A stretch of DNA of 64,000 bases from Indolivaga alginatilytica (GTDB lineage: Bacteria; Bacteroidota; Bacteroidia; Bacteroidales; Dysgonomonadaceae), in NCBI RefSeq assembly GCF_003201355.1, contig NZ_QICL01000013.1, forward strand, positions 1 to 64,000, given 5' to 3'. Within the stretch, counting starts at the first letter, position 1. Each line of letters opens with the position of its first letter. The notes below the pieces were generated by a model. The model searched no databases and was not told the origin of the DNA. It saw nothing but the letters and a program-made list of their open reading frames with translations. A program made the translations under genes and the position numbers. Below, one piece after another: positions 15,579-25,342 of the stretch.

Positions 15579-16847
15579 ATGAGTCAGCCTTTAGCAGAAC
15601 GTTTGCGTCCCAGATCATTGGACGAATACATCGGTCAGAAACATTTGGTCGGCGAAGGAGCCGTATTGCGCCGGATGATCGAATCGGGGCGTGTTCCCTC
15701 ATTTCTATTGTGGGGGCCTCCGGGTGTAGGTAAAACAACTCTGGCTCAAATAATAGCCAATACACTTGATACTCCTTTTTATACTCTGAGTGCTATTAAT
15801 TCGGGAGTGAAGGATGTGCGTGAAGTGATCGATACAGCGAAGAAGAATACTTTCTTCAATACTACTAAAAGTCCCATTCTTTTTATTGATGAGATCCATC
15901 GTTTCAGCAAATCGCAACAAGATTCACTTCTTGGGGCTGTTGAAACAGGCGTAATTACTTTGATAGGGGCAACTACCGAAAACCCGTCTTTTGAAGTTAT
16001 TCGTCCGCTTCTATCACGCTGTCAGGTTTATGTACTCAAATCTTTGGATAAAGCCGACCTTCTTGAACTGATCCAAAGAGCAGTTACGGAAGACCTTATC
16101 CTTAAAGAGAAAAATATTGATATACAAGAAACGGATGCACTCCTTAAATATTCGGGAGGGGATGCCCGAAAGCTATTAAACATACTCGATCTGGTAATAT
16201 CGGCAGACGAAGGCGATACCATTATTACTGATAAGATTGTTACCGAACGTTTACAGGAAAACCCTGCTGCCTACGACAAAGGCGGTGAGATGCATTATGA
16301 TATAATATCAGCTTTCATTAAATCTATTCGGGGAAGCGATCCCGATGCTGCCATATATTGGCTGGCTCGCATGGTTGCAGGAGGTGAAGATCCTAAATTC
16401 ATAGCACGCCGATTGGTTATTTCTGCTGCGGAAGATGTGGGTCTGGCAAATCCGAATGCTTTGCTGTTGGCAAATGCCTGCTTCGATGCCCTTCAAAAAA
16501 TAGGTTGGCCGGAAGGTCGTATTATTTTGGCAGAAACAACTGTATATCTTGCCACTTCACCCAAAAGTAATTCAGCTTATTTATCTATTGACAAGGCTTT
16601 AGCACTAGTAGAAGAATCGGGAAATTTACCTGTGCCATTACATTTGCGCAATGCTCCTACTAAATTGATGAAGGAGTTAGATTATGGAAAAGATTATCAA
16701 TATGCTCATAACTTCAAAGACAACTTTATTCAACAAGATTATCTGCCTAAGGAAATAAAAAATGTTCAATTCTGGGAACCGCAGGCAAACCCTTCGGAAT
16801 CGAAGATATTAGAACACCTGCGCAAATTGTGGAAGAACAGGTATTAA
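15579..16847 (+). CDS. rarA: Replication-associated recombination ATPase RarA
   Basis: An AAA+ ATPase (RarA/MgsA/WRNIP1 family) that acts at stalled replication forks and gaps. The N-terminus [22 protein letters not shown] is the family signature. Walker A is GPPGVGKTT (about 47-55), Walker B is [10 protein letters not shown] and sensor 1 is [10 protein letters not shown]. The arginine-finger region is RPLLSRC, followed by a lid domain with [13 protein letters not shown] and the C-terminal tetramerisation domain with [29 protein letters not shown]. At 422 residues it is full length. Confidence 0.95.
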   Translation: MSQPLAERLRPRSLDEYIGQKHLVGEGAVLRRMIESGRVPSFLLWGPPGVGKTTLAQIIANTLDTPFYTLSAINSGVKDVREVIDTAKKNTFFNTTKSPILFIDEIHRFSKSQQDSLLGAVETGVITLIGATTENPSFEVIRPLLSRCQVYVLKSLDKADLLELIQRAVTEDLILKEKNIDIQETDALLKYSGGDARKLLNILDLVISADEGDTIITDKIVTERLQENPAAYDKGGEMHYDIISAFIKSIRGSDPDAAIYWLARMVAGGEDPKFIARRLVISAAEDVGLANPNALLLANACFDALQKIGWPEGRIILAETTVYLATSPKSNSAYLSIDKALALVEESGNLPVPLHLRNAPTKLMKELDYGKDYQYAHNFKDNFIQQDYLPKEIKNVQFWEPQANPSESKILEHLRKLWKNRY

Positions 16848-16856
16848 GCTAAAAAA

Positions 16857-16886
16857 GTAAAGGGCGAATAATTATTCACCCCTTAC
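16857..16886. terminator. Bidirectional terminator rarA / oxidoreductase
   Basis: GTAAAGGGCGAAT and ATTCACCCCTTAC form an imperfect stem around AATT between convergent genes, with an A-tract on the left and AAAA on the right. Confidence 0.65.
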
Positions 16887-16908
16887 AAAATATCATATTA
16901 ATTAGCAA

Positions 16909-18468
16909 TTAGCCCTTCAAAACATTTGCCAAAGCTTCGGCACAACGCTCGCCATCCATTCCGGCAGAAACTATTCCGCCTGCATAGCCTGCACCTTCGC
17001 CACAAGGATAAAGACCTTTTATTTCGACATGCTGCATAGTTTCTCGATCACGTAAAACACGAATAGGAGACGAGGTACGACTTTCAACAGCTAACAAAAC
17101 AGCCTCATTGGTCAGGTATCCTTTATAACTTGCTCCTACTTTTTGAAGTCCGTCCTGTAAGCGTTTCGAAATAAATGGAGGTAACCATTCATGCAGGTTA
17201 GAGGATACAATGCCCGGAGCATATGATGTCTTAGGTAATTCTATACTTGTTACATTATTCACAAAATCGACCATAAGCTGTGCCGGTGCAACCTGAGTTT
17301 TACCACCTGCAATCCATGCTTTTTCTTCTAAATCTTCTTGAAATTTAAGAAGCTCTAATTCGCCATATTGTTGGTATTCGGGAAAATCTCCGGGGTGTAT
17401 TTCTACTACGATTCCCGAATTTGACCATTTTGATCCCCGATTAGAAGGTGACATGCCATTTACCACTAACTGACGATCGCCACTAGCAGAAGCCACAACA
17501 ATCCCTCCCGGACACATGCAGAAAGAATATACTCCTCTGTCACCTGATTGAACCGCAAAACTATACTCTGCGGTAGGGAGATATTCACCTCTCCCCTCGG
17601 GATTATGATATTGTATCTGGTCAATCAAATGCACAGGATGTTCCACACGGACACCTACTGCCAAACCTTTGGCTTCTATCTTTACCTTTTTATCATGAAG
17701 CATGTAATACACATCTCTTGCCGAGTGACCTGTTGCCAATATTACATACCCTTCAAATATCTTACCTGTATTTGTCTTAATACCTTTTACCTCATTATCC
17801 TCGATGATTAGCTCATCCATACGGGTTTCGAAATGTACTTCTCCACCTGCTGAAATTATTTGCTCACGCATTTTTTGAATAATTGCAGGTAATTTATCAG
17901 TACCGATGTGCGGATGCGCATCAATCAGAATATCGGTAGTTGCTCCATGCTGGCAAAATACATTCAATATTTTATCTGCATTTCCACGTTTTTTACTTCG
18001 GGTATATAATTTCCCATCCGAATAAGCTCCTGCACCACCTTCTCCAAAACAATAATTAGAGTCACCATTAACAATATGTTCTCTATTAATGGTAGCCAGG
18101 TCTTTTTTACGTTCTCTTACCGATTTACCCCTTTCCACCACAATAGGGCGAATTCCCAATTCAATCAATCGCAGAGCTGCAAATAATCCACCGGGACCTG
18201 CTCCAACTACTATCGCCTGAGCAGACTTACTGACATCGGGATAATCCGTTTTTTCGAAAAACACATCAGGCTGAGATTCTCCTATATACAAGCGAACTCT
18301 CAGATTAATGAAAATATTGCGCTGACGGGCATCGATCGAACGCTTCATTATGCGTACATCTGTAATCTCTATCATTTTGGTATTGGTTTGGTCGGCTGCA
18401 ATACCTTTAACGAGATTAATATCTGCGGCTTGATCGGGGCTTACTCTTAAATCTATATCTTTTTGCAT
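16909..18468 (-). CDS. FAD-dependent oxidoreductase (COG2509-type)
   Basis: A 519-residue flavoprotein of the uncharacterised FAD-dependent dehydrogenase group. An N-terminal domain (about 1-80) precedes the dinucleotide-binding motif VVGAGPGGLFAALRLIELG, which ends in VVERG. Family motifs NYCFGEGGAGAYSDGKLYTR and ATGHSARDVYYML follow, and the C-terminal FAD contact is GLYPCGEGAGYAGGIVSAGMDG. The length is standard. Members are widespread but their reaction is unproven. It is monocistronic and convergent with rarA. Confidence 0.88.
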   Translation of the reverse strand: MQKDIDLRVSPDQAADINLVKGIAADQTNTKMIEITDVRIMKRSIDARQRNIFINLRVRLYIGESQPDVFFEKTDYPDVSKSAQAIVVGAGPGGLFAALRLIELGIRPIVVERGKSVRERKKDLATINREHIVNGDSNYCFGEGGAGAYSDGKLYTRSKKRGNADKILNVFCQHGATTDILIDAHPHIGTDKLPAIIQKMREQIISAGGEVHFETRMDELIIEDNEVKGIKTNTGKIFEGYVILATGHSARDVYYMLHDKKVKIEAKGLAVGVRVEHPVHLIDQIQYHNPEGRGEYLPTAEYSFAVQSGDRGVYSFCMCPGGIVVASASGDRQLVVNGMSPSNRGSKWSNSGIVVEIHPGDFPEYQQYGELELLKFQEDLEEKAWIAGGKTQVAPAQLMVDFVNNVTSIELPKTSYAPGIVSSNLHEWLPPFISKRLQDGLQKVGASYKGYLTNEAVLLAVESRTSSPIRVLRDRETMQHVEIKGLYPCGEGAGYAGGIVSAGMDGERCAEALANVLKG

Positions 18469-18667
18469 AAAAACTCATTCTTTGATGACAAAGATAAACG
18501 AAAATAAAATAGTTTACTCTCTTAATAAATTATCTCTATCAAAAAAATGTAAAAAACAGCCGTTCCCTTTTTGAATAAATATCCTAAAGAATGTTTAACG
18601 GAGTTCATTAGAACAACAATAAATACTTTACTATACCTATTCGTATTCCATTCTTGCAATAAATTGT

Positions 18668-18675
18668 TACTTTTG
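18668..18675 (+). promoter_or_regulatory. Putative -7 box (TACTTTTG)
   Basis: TACTTTTG inside GTTACTTTTGTG fits TAnnTTTG and lies 26 bases before the ATG at 18701. The surrounding motif resembles the repeat clusters at 80-210 and 11352-11540. Confidence 0.45.
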
Positions 18676-18700
18676 TGTATAATCTTAAATAAAAAACATC

Positions 18701-19153
18701 ATGATAATAGACAGTATTGAAAAAATTTCAAACTATGAAAGCCTGAATCCTTTTTTCACTAAAGCGATTGAGTTTATCAAATCTTTGGATATGAAAAACC
18801 TTGAACTGGGGAAAGTTGAAATTGACGGAAAGAACATATTTGCAATCATCAGCGAAAGCAATCTGAAAACTCCGGAACAGGCAAGATTAGAGGTGCATAA
18901 TAATTATTTGGATATCCAGATACCCGTTTCTAAGACTGAAGGCTTTGGATGGATTGAAAGAGCAAGTTTGAAAAAAGAGGCTGCTCCTTTTGACACTACC
19001 AAAGACATTCAATTCTTTGAGGATAAGCCTACTGTTAAATTTGATTTGATGCCGGGTAACTTTGTTATCTTTTTTCCGCAGGATGGACATGCTCCATGCA
19101 TCGGTGAAGGCTCGGTTATTAAGATTGTTATCAAAGTAAAAATGGAATCATAA
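18701..19153 (+). CDS. YhcH/YjgK/YiaL (DUF386) family protein
   Basis: A cupin-like protein of 150 residues, about the family length. It has the typical METAL-site features LEVHNNYLDIQIPVSKTEGFGW and a C-terminal GNFVIFFPQDGHAPCIGEGSVIKIVIKV with the His of DGHAP. Relatives in other bacteria are linked to sialic acid, galactose or anomeric sugar handling (EbgC/NanQ type). The next gene is phosphomannose isomerase, which supports a role in sugar metabolism. The stop codon TAA is the first TAA of a repeat element. Confidence 0.88.
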   Translation: MIIDSIEKISNYESLNPFFTKAIEFIKSLDMKNLELGKVEIDGKNIFAIISESNLKTPEQARLEVHNNYLDIQIPVSKTEGFGWIERASLKKEAAPFDTTKDIQFFEDKPTVKFDLMPGNFVIFFPQDGHAPCIGEGSVIKIVIKVKMES

Positions 19154-19219
19154 GGTCGCAAACCTTTTTATTGCTTTAGCAGGTACAAGAAAATAAAGAC
19201 TGTTATAATTATAAAATGT
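19151..19219 (+). repeat. Intergenic element, partial copy overlapping stop codon
   Basis: Begins TAAGGTCGCAAACCTTTTTA, followed by TTGCTTTAGCAGGTAC. The TAA is the stop codon of the DUF386 gene. It runs directly into a second copy at 19220. Confidence 0.65.
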
Positions 19220-19310
19220 CAAGTCGCAGACCTATTTGTTGTCTAACCAAATATAACAAAGACTGTGAGTTATGGCTTTGAGATAGGACATTAAATACTT
19301 TCTTTTACTA
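19220..19310 (+). repeat. 95-bp intergenic element, near-complete copy
   Basis: CAAGTCGCAGACCTATTTGTTG at the left, a diverged middle, and GACATTAAATACTTTC with TTTTACTA at the right. It lies between the DUF386 gene and manA, in tandem with the partial copy at 19151. Confidence 0.65.
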
Positions 19311-19357
19311 AAAAACAATATTTCACATTGCTTATTAATCAAATTTATATAACAATC

Positions 19358-20335
19358 ATGAATTTATATCCACTGAAATTCAGTCCTATACTAAAGCCGA
19401 TCATTTGGGGAGGGTCTGATATTTGTAAATTTAAAGGTATATCACCCCAGCAAGACGGAATAGGTGAAAGTTGGGAAATATCGGGCGTTGAAAACAATAT
19501 CTCTGTTGTTGATAACGGAGATCTTAGAGGTCTTAACCTGCAAAACCTGATTGCCCAATACAAAGAAAGCCTCGTCGGAAAGCATGTATTCGAGAAATTC
19601 GGAGCAACATTTCCTCTTTTAATCAAATTTATTGATGCCAGAGATAATCTATCTATACAAGTACATCCTGATGACGAATTAGGAATGAAGAGACATAATT
19701 CATTCGGTAAGACCGAGATGTGGTATGTTATTAATGCAGCACCGGGAGCTTTCCTTTATTCAGGATTTGCAAAACCTCTTAGCCCGGACGAATATGTAAA
19801 AAGTATTGAAGACAATACTTTCGTTGACTACTTAGCTAAGCACGATGTAAAAAAAGGGGATTCTTTCTTCCTTCCCGCAGGACGTGTACACGCTATCGGA
19901 GCAGGTACATTCATTGCAGAGATTCAACAAACTTCTAATATTACTTATCGTATCTACGACTACAACCGCAAAGATGCAAATGGCAATGGCAGAGAGTTAC
20001 ACACTGAGTTAGCTAAGGATGCAATTGATTTTAAATTGTATGATAACTACCAAATAGATTATTCACACAAGCCCAATGATACTGTGCAATTGGAATCGTG
20101 TCAATATTTCACTACAAACTTATTAGAATTAGATAAGCCTTGCAAGCAAAACCATATTGATAAAGATTCTTTCGTTATCTATATCTGCATGGATGGTAGT
20201 TGCGAGATCAAAGATTCGAATAACAATGCTATAGAACTGAAACAAGGCGAGACTTTATTAGTACCTGCTGCTAATACAAAAAGTATTACAATAACTCCTG
20301 ATAGTTATGTTCAACTATTGGAAACTTATGTATAA
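19358..20335 (+). CDS. manA: Mannose-6-phosphate isomerase, class I
   Basis: A zinc enzyme that interconverts mannose-6-phosphate and fructose-6-phosphate, feeding mannose into glycolysis or supplying GDP-mannose. The start at 19358 (MNLYPLKFSPILKPIIWGG) matches the family N-terminus; an upstream in-frame ATG at 19328 adds ten atypical residues. Zinc ligands are visible in SIQVHPDDE (Gln, His) and the GKTEMWYV Glu. The loop DSFFLPAGRVHAIGAG carries the third His, and SNITYRIYDYNR is the family signature. A C-terminal cupin-like strand region completes the 325-residue short form. Confidence 0.94.
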   Translation: MNLYPLKFSPILKPIIWGGSDICKFKGISPQQDGIGESWEISGVENNISVVDNGDLRGLNLQNLIAQYKESLVGKHVFEKFGATFPLLIKFIDARDNLSIQVHPDDELGMKRHNSFGKTEMWYVINAAPGAFLYSGFAKPLSPDEYVKSIEDNTFVDYLAKHDVKKGDSFFLPAGRVHAIGAGTFIAEIQQTSNITYRIYDYNRKDANGNGRELHTELAKDAIDFKLYDNYQIDYSHKPNDTVQLESCQYFTTNLLELDKPCKQNHIDKDSFVIYICMDGSCEIKDSNNNAIELKQGETLLVPAANTKSITITPDSYVQLLETYV

Positions 20336-20368
20336 ACGGATATAATCAGAGCTTTGAGAATCCATAAA

Positions 20369-20407
20369 TAATAGGGATAGAGTAACAAACTCTATCCCTA
20401 TTATTTT
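20369..20407 (+). terminator. Strong intrinsic terminator after manA
   Basis: A perfect 15-bp stem, TAATAGGGATAGAGT with ACTCTATCCCTATTA, with an AACAA loop and a TTTT tail. Confidence 0.88.
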
Positions 20408-20878
20408 ATGATATATAAAGATAGAACTACTCCTATTTAATACTTATTTAGCTTTATAAACAATCTCTAAAAGAGAAAATCTCAAAAGAGCAAATAACTG
20501 TATTTAAAGTAAAATAAAAACGAGAAAACTCAATAAGAAAAAGAAGTATCCCGCACGAATAGAATACACAATCATCTAATATAAAACTACATATACAGAC
20601 ACAATAATATAAAATATTCTGAAACCCTAAGATAGTCTATCAAAATAGAATACATTAGAGATCTATTCTAATATCGAATAACAATCAGATAATATAGATA
20701 AAGCCAATTATATAAAACCCTCCATTTATACAATAAGAATTACATCGAAAACAGACTTAATTCTAGTCTTTGAGTTCATTCTATAAAAATGAAAGTATGG
20801 GGAATGGCAATAATCAATAATTTGTTGTATTTTTATACTTATTCCTTTTAAACATATATTTAATTGCAATAAGATCAA
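20408..20878. other. AT-rich gene-free region before hemH
   Basis: About 470 bases with no plausible gene. The sequence is very AT-rich with scattered AGATA/TATAAA strings, and no clear palindrome or -7 box was identified close to the hemH start. Confidence 0.5.
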
Positions 20879-21847
20879 ATGAGAGGCATTCTTATCATCA
20901 ATACAGGAAGTCCCAAAACCAAAAGCAGAGAAGATGTAAAATTCTTTATTGGGGCTATGTTATCCGACCCATTGGTAATGACAGTACCGGATTGGCTCAG
21001 GACAACACTGGCAACTAAAATTATAGCACCGTTAAGAGCCTCTAATTCCGCCTCACATTATTCTCTTATTTGGGATGACAAACATACCCAATCTCCCCTG
21101 TTATATAATACACAGCAATTGGCTACAAAAATAGAGGAAGCTACCAACATGCCGGTAGAAATTGCTATGCGCTACGGCTTACCATCTATTCCCGAAGCAT
21201 TAAGTAAACTCAAAGCTAAATGCGCCACTTTACACGAAGTAGTGGTTGTTCCTCTTTTTCCACAATACGCACAGTCATCTTACAAAACAGTGGTGGAAGC
21301 TATTGGAAATCAATTCTATAAAAAACCATATTCTTTTAGGTTGAAAATAGTAGAGCCATATTATGATGACCCCAACTATATACATGCTCTGGCAGAAAGC
21401 CTGAGACCTCATATAGCAAAAGGGTATGACAGATTGGTTTTTAGCTTTCACAGCCTACCATTGACACATGTAGAAATAGGTTGGAAAAAAGGGAAGGACT
21501 TTGATTATGTATATCAGATCAAAGAGACTGTAAGGTTAGTCAGTAAAGAATTAGATATTGACCCTAAAAAGAATAGAATTGTCTATTCTTCGGCAATCGG
21601 GCGTAAATGGCTGAAACCTGATTTGAATGAGACCATGCAACAACTACCTATTGATGGCAGTAAAAGGGTCATAGCTATTACTCCGGGATTTCCGGCTGAT
21701 AATTTAGAGACTCTTTACGATATAGGCATTGTTGCCAGAGATAATTTCATGAAGGCAGGAGGCGAAGAATTTACCTTTGTTCCGTGTTTAAACTTTGAGC
21801 AATATTGGGTTGAAGGTCTTATCAAAATAATAACGAATAAGGTATAA
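20879..21847 (+). CDS. hemH: Ferrochelatase
   Basis: Inserts iron into protoporphyrin IX, the last step of protohaem synthesis, or into coproporphyrin in other lineages. The 322 residues start with the family N-terminus RGILIINTGSPK. The catalytic His is in LVFSFHSLPLTH, and the conserved acidic face follows as GFPADNLETLYDI. VVVPLFPQYAQSSYKT is also diagnostic. No other haem genes are adjacent. The TAA stop forms the start of a repeat element. Confidence 0.94.
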   Translation: MRGILIINTGSPKTKSREDVKFFIGAMLSDPLVMTVPDWLRTTLATKIIAPLRASNSASHYSLIWDDKHTQSPLLYNTQQLATKIEEATNMPVEIAMRYGLPSIPEALSKLKAKCATLHEVVVVPLFPQYAQSSYKTVVEAIGNQFYKKPYSFRLKIVEPYYDDPNYIHALAESLRPHIAKGYDRLVFSFHSLPLTHVEIGWKKGKDFDYVYQIKETVRLVSKELDIDPKKNRIVYSSAIGRKWLKPDLNETMQQLPIDGSKRVIAITPGFPADNLETLYDIGIVARDNFMKAGGEEFTFVPCLNFEQYWVEGLIKIITNKV

Positions 21848-21938
21848 GGTTACAGAACTATTTATTGCTTTGATAAACACAACAGCAAAAGATAGTTATA
21901 AATCTGAAATACGAGATTAAATCTTTTCCGTTACTTAA
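21845..21938 (+). repeat. 95-bp intergenic element, near-complete copy overlapping hemH stop
   Basis: TAAGGTTACAGAAC hairpin, ATTTATTGCTTTG, ACAACAGCAAAAGATAG, GATTAAATCTTTTC and GTTACTTAAG. The first TAA is the hemH stop codon. It lies between convergent hemH and gldH. Confidence 0.75.
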
Positions 21939-21945
21939 GCAATAA

Positions 21946-22428
21946 TCAACGTTGAGCACTTTCAATTTTAACACCTATTTTATCAATACCAAATAAAGGC
22001 TCATCACGCATTCCATGTACAATCTTCAACTGATAATTACGTTTCTCAGGAAAAATCACGTCTTTTTTATACAACAGAGGCAATTGGTACAAAGACCCAA
22101 AACCTGAGCCATGCCATTTACCTAGTTTATCAGCCAATTCATACTGTTTTTCCTCCAGTATAAAGACACTATCCTCAAAATTATCTAAAGCATATAACCA
22201 GATATTCTGATAGGGATAGTCTGAATTGTTTACCAATTCTATCGTGACATCGTAAGGAGTATTAAGAATAACAGACGTTGAATCTATATCAAAATAGAGT
22301 GTATCCAATCTACTCCAACTAGCATCCTTCAGTTCGCTAAAACGATAATATGTCTCTCGTTTTTCACACGAGAGACATACAAATCCTATTATTAATATAC
22401 TTAGTATGTATATAAATTTATACTTCAT
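21946..22428 (-). CDS. gldH: Gliding motility lipoprotein GldH
   Basis: An outer-membrane lipoprotein of the GldH family, required for gliding in Flavobacterium and tied to type IX secretion. The start at 22428 gives 160 residues beginning with the lipoprotein signal MKYKFIYILSILIIGFVCLSC. Longer in-frame starts lie within the preceding gene and lack signal character. The mature part contains TYYRFSELKDASWSRLDTLYFDID and the later WHGSGFGSLYQLPLLYKKDVIFPEKRNY typical of GldH. Its start overlaps the end of the RicT-like gene by 11 bases, so the two are translationally coupled. The holB, PSP1 and gldH order is, as I recall, conserved in the phylum. Confidence 0.88.
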   Translation of the reverse strand: MKYKFIYILSILIIGFVCLSCEKRETYYRFSELKDASWSRLDTLYFDIDSTSVILNTPYDVTIELVNNSDYPYQNIWLYALDNFEDSVFILEEKQYELADKLGKWHGSGFGSLYQLPLLYKKDVIFPEKRNYQLKIVHGMRDEPLFGIDKIGVKIESAQR

Positions 22429-24004
22429 TCTGAGGCGAATTGTCATTTCGGTTGTTATTCCGATTTTCATTATTACGAGGTCGATTTTTAAATCTGTTAT
22501 TATTATTTCGACTCTTGTTTCGCTGTTGATTAGGGGTAGACTCTCTGTTATCAGGATTAACAACCGCCACATCTTTAGGCTCTCGTTCTGTTGCTTGAGC
22601 AGTTTCTGCCTGAGGACGTCCGCCACCTTTTACAACTTTCTTCTTCCTGTTTTTGTTATTGGCATTACCATCAAAACGATTTATATTATCCTCCAATATA
22701 TCCATGGCTCCGGCTTTCTCCTGAACTTCAACATTCTCGATGTCTATTCTCACAGGTTTATTTCCGTTTCTATTCATCTTTATCACCTCATATACACGGT
22801 CTTTATTAACCGTTACTAAGTTGGCGGCAAAATGTTTATCGGTAGAATAAGTCATCATACCCGAAAGTATATCTGTCTTAAAGTGGAAGAATGCCCCGTC
22901 TTTCGTATCCAGTACAATCTCACGGGAAGGAAGTTTTTTCTGAGCTTCCACGTAAGTATCAACTTCATAATTAAGGCAACATTTCAATTTACCACATTGT
23001 CCTGCAAGCTTTTGAGGATTTAAAGATATATCCTGAAAACGAGCAGCTGATGTTGATACCGAAACGAAGTTAGACATAGAGCTTGAACAGCATAATTCTC
23101 TACCACAAGGACCGATCCCTCCTACTCTTCCAGCTTCCTGACGAGCTCCGATTTGCTTCATCTCAATTTTCACTCGGAATTGTTCCGCATAAACCTTGAT
23201 TAATTGACGAAAATCGACACGCTCATCTGCAATATAATAGAATATAGCTTTGTTTCCATCACCTTGGTATTCTACGTCGCTGATCTTCATGTTCAGGCTC
23301 AGACTTTCGGCTAGCTCACGTGCTCTAAGCATAGTTTTATGCTCTAATGCTTTTGCCTCATTGTATTTTTCAATATCCAAAGGCTTAGCAATCCGGTAGA
23401 TTCGTTTCTGTTCACCTTGTTGTCCTCTATAATTACTCTTCTTCATTTGTAGAAGAACAAGTTTTCCGGTCAAAGTAACTTCGCCAATATCATGTCCGGG
23501 AGTGGCCTCTACAGCTACAACATCACCTTTATACAAATCAAGATTATTACTATTCAAATAATAACCTTTACGTGTATTTTTAAATTGAACCTCTACCATT
23601 TGAGTCTCGAGTTGCGACTCGGGCATGTCGTAAAGCCAATCAAAAACCTCCAGTTTATGAGTTCCTTTACTACTACCGCAACATCCGCCACCCGAAGAAC
23701 AACCGCCTGACGAGCATCCGCCACCTCCTGATGAACAACAACTGCCACCTGATGATACAACAGGAGCAGAAGAAGGCTCACCTGAAGAGCCGGTTGCCGC
23801 TGCAGCCTCTGCTTCAGCCTTTTTCAAAGCTCCTCCACAGGCTCCCCCGGGATTTTTACCGCAACCACAGGCTTTCACCTTAAGACCGTTTACAATAACC
23901 GTTTGTTTCTTTTTTCCACATGTACAACCGACAGGTGTTTTACAAGTACCTAAGCAATCGTTTACCGGCTTGCTTGGTTTATCGGGATTAAAATAGAATT
24001 CCAT
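22418..24004 (-). CDS. RicT-like PSP1-domain protein with Cys-rich N-terminus
   Basis: A PSP1-domain (RicT/YaaT) protein. The B. subtilis homologue forms a complex with RicA and RicF that influences RNase Y and mRNA processing. I prefer the ATG at 24004 (MEFYFNP); an in-frame ATG at 24025 would add seven residues. Residues about 15-120 are unusually Cys/Gly-rich, with 13 Cys in CKTPVGCTCGKKK-like, ACGCGK, SCCSSGGGGC and GGGCCGSS strings. The PSP1 core (about 115-400) has VVAVEATPGHDIGEVTLTGK, EYQGDGNKAIFYYIADERVDFR, RVGGIGPCGRELCCS and LAGQCGKLKCCLNYE. The tail (about 440-528) is Lys/Arg/Asn-rich and disordered. It lies between holB and gldH in a minus-strand operon. Confidence 0.85.
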   Translation of the reverse strand: MEFYFNPDKPSKPVNDCLGTCKTPVGCTCGKKKQTVIVNGLKVKACGCGKNPGGACGGALKKAEAEAAAATGSSGEPSSAPVVSSGGSCCSSGGGGCSSGGCSSGGGCCGSSKGTHKLEVFDWLYDMPESQLETQMVEVQFKNTRKGYYLNSNNLDLYKGDVVAVEATPGHDIGEVTLTGKLVLLQMKKSNYRGQQGEQKRIYRIAKPLDIEKYNEAKALEHKTMLRARELAESLSLNMKISDVEYQGDGNKAIFYYIADERVDFRQLIKVYAEQFRVKIEMKQIGARQEAGRVGGIGPCGRELCCSSSMSNFVSVSTSAARFQDISLNPQKLAGQCGKLKCCLNYEVDTYVEAQKKLPSREIVLDTKDGAFFHFKTDILSGMMTYSTDKHFAANLVTVNKDRVYEVIKMNRNGNKPVRIDIENVEVQEKAGAMDILEDNINRFDGNANNKNRKKKVVKGGGRPQAETAQATEREPKDVAVVNPDNRESTPNQQRNKSRNNNNRFKNRPRNNENRNNNRNDNSPQNEV

Positions 24005-24054
24005 AATGTTTTTTGAATAAAACAAAGCCCCTTTTCCGACTTTGTGGGTTTATA

Positions 24055-24146
24055 TAAGCAAAAGTAAGTATTTAATGCAACATCTCTAATTATAACTATC
24101 AGTTGTACTTATACCTGCCAAAGCAATAAATAGGTCTGCGACCTTA
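24055..24146 (-). repeat. 95-bp intergenic element, near-complete copy overlapping holB stop
   Basis: On the minus strand: TAAGGTCGCAGACCTATTTA, TTGCTTTGGCAGG, ACAACTGATAGTTATAA, GCATTAAATACTTAC, ending TTGCTTAT. Its first TAA is the stop codon of the delta-prime gene. Confidence 0.8.
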
Positions 24147-25262
24147 TCTTTTTAAAAGCATGGTTATTTTCAGACATAAGTCGAAAAAAACCATCTTTGC
24201 GTTTACATTCTGCTCAATATGTCGTTCGGCTAACGCCAATTCAGCAGTAAAATCTATTATATTTTTTTCGTTGATAAAGGGTGCAAAACGAGTTCCAAAA
24301 CGGCTCTCGTCTTGATTCAGATATATCATTTCGGCATGTCTGAGATTACTTACGAAGTATTCCCGTATCATTCGCTGACAATATACTAAAAAATTCTTTT
24401 GCCTTTCTCTTCCAACCGTTGCTATTTCATTAGCAATCGTTTTGATATCTTTGATACTACGAGCATAAGAAGCCCGCATCATCTGCACAAAAAGATTGAA
24501 GAAAAACTTATGCTCTTCATCCAAACTAATTGTTTCGATAGCTTTCAGATAGCTTCCGTTAGCAATATGAGCTACCGAAGCAGCATCCTCTGCTGTTATA
24601 TTATAATCTGACTCCAGAGCTTGCATAATAGCACTTTCAGTGATATTATGTATGTTGACACGCTGACATCTAGACTGTATTGTTGTTATTATCTGATCAG
24701 GAGTGTTAGATACTAATATGAAAACTGTTTTATCGTAAGGTTCCTCTATTATTTTCAACAATTTATTGGCACAAGCCTCATGCATCTTTTCAGGTAGCCA
24801 GATAATCATCGTTTTATACTTTGCCTCATAGATTTTGAGGCTTAGTTTACGTATAATCTCTTCGCTTTCTTTTGCATAAATCATACCCTGAGCATTTTCA
24901 GCTCCGACATGCGCCAGCCATTGACTCAAACTGAAATAATGATGCTCTCCGACAAAAGTCCTCCACTCATTGATATAATCATCGCAAACCTCTTTTTTAT
25001 CCTTCTTTATTACAGGAAAAACAAAATGAAGATCGGGATGTGCCAGTTTCTTGTATTTAAGACAAGAACTGCATTTTCCGCAAGAGTCGTCGTCGTGAGG
25101 GTCAAGGCAGTTCAGATATTGGGCATAAGAGATCGCAAGAGATAATTTACCTATCCCTTCGGGTCCGCAAAAGAGTCGGGCGTGAGGTATAATACCTTTT
25201 TTCACCGAACTTATCAATTGTTCTTTTACGTCTTCCTGCCCTATTATATCTTTAAAAAACAC
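24144..25262 (-). CDS. holB: DNA polymerase III delta-prime subunit
   Basis: A clamp-loader subunit of 372 residues that helps load the sliding clamp during replication. The N-terminus FFKDIIGQEDVKEQLISSV and the P-loop GPEGIGKLSLA start the AAA+ fold. The zinc-binding module CLDPHDDDSCGKCSSCLKY is present, then the sensor-region sequence LLKIIEEPYDKTVFILVSNTPDQIITTIQSRCQR with the SRC motif. The C-terminal collar domain covers about 210-372. It is upstream of the PSP1 gene in the same direction. Confidence 0.92.
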   Translation of the reverse strand: MFFKDIIGQEDVKEQLISSVKKGIIPHARLFCGPEGIGKLSLAISYAQYLNCLDPHDDDSCGKCSSCLKYKKLAHPDLHFVFPVIKKDKKEVCDDYINEWRTFVGEHHYFSLSQWLAHVGAENAQGMIYAKESEEIIRKLSLKIYEAKYKTMIIWLPEKMHEACANKLLKIIEEPYDKTVFILVSNTPDQIITTIQSRCQRVNIHNITESAIMQALESDYNITAEDAASVAHIANGSYLKAIETISLDEEHKFFFNLFVQMMRASYARSIKDIKTIANEIATVGRERQKNFLVYCQRMIREYFVSNLRHAEMIYLNQDESRFGTRFAPFINEKNIIDFTAELALAERHIEQNVNAKMVFFDLCLKITMLLKR

Positions 25263-25342
25263 TATTCTTTATCTTCTTTTTAAGAACTGTTAAGTAGTTA
25301 CTAGTTACAAGGCACCACAAAACAACCGTTGATTAATAACTG

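Noticed and set aside
22406-22819. Antisense frames of up to 137 codons opposite the RicT-like gene
   Set aside because: They mirror the low-complexity Asn/Arg tail of a well-supported gene.
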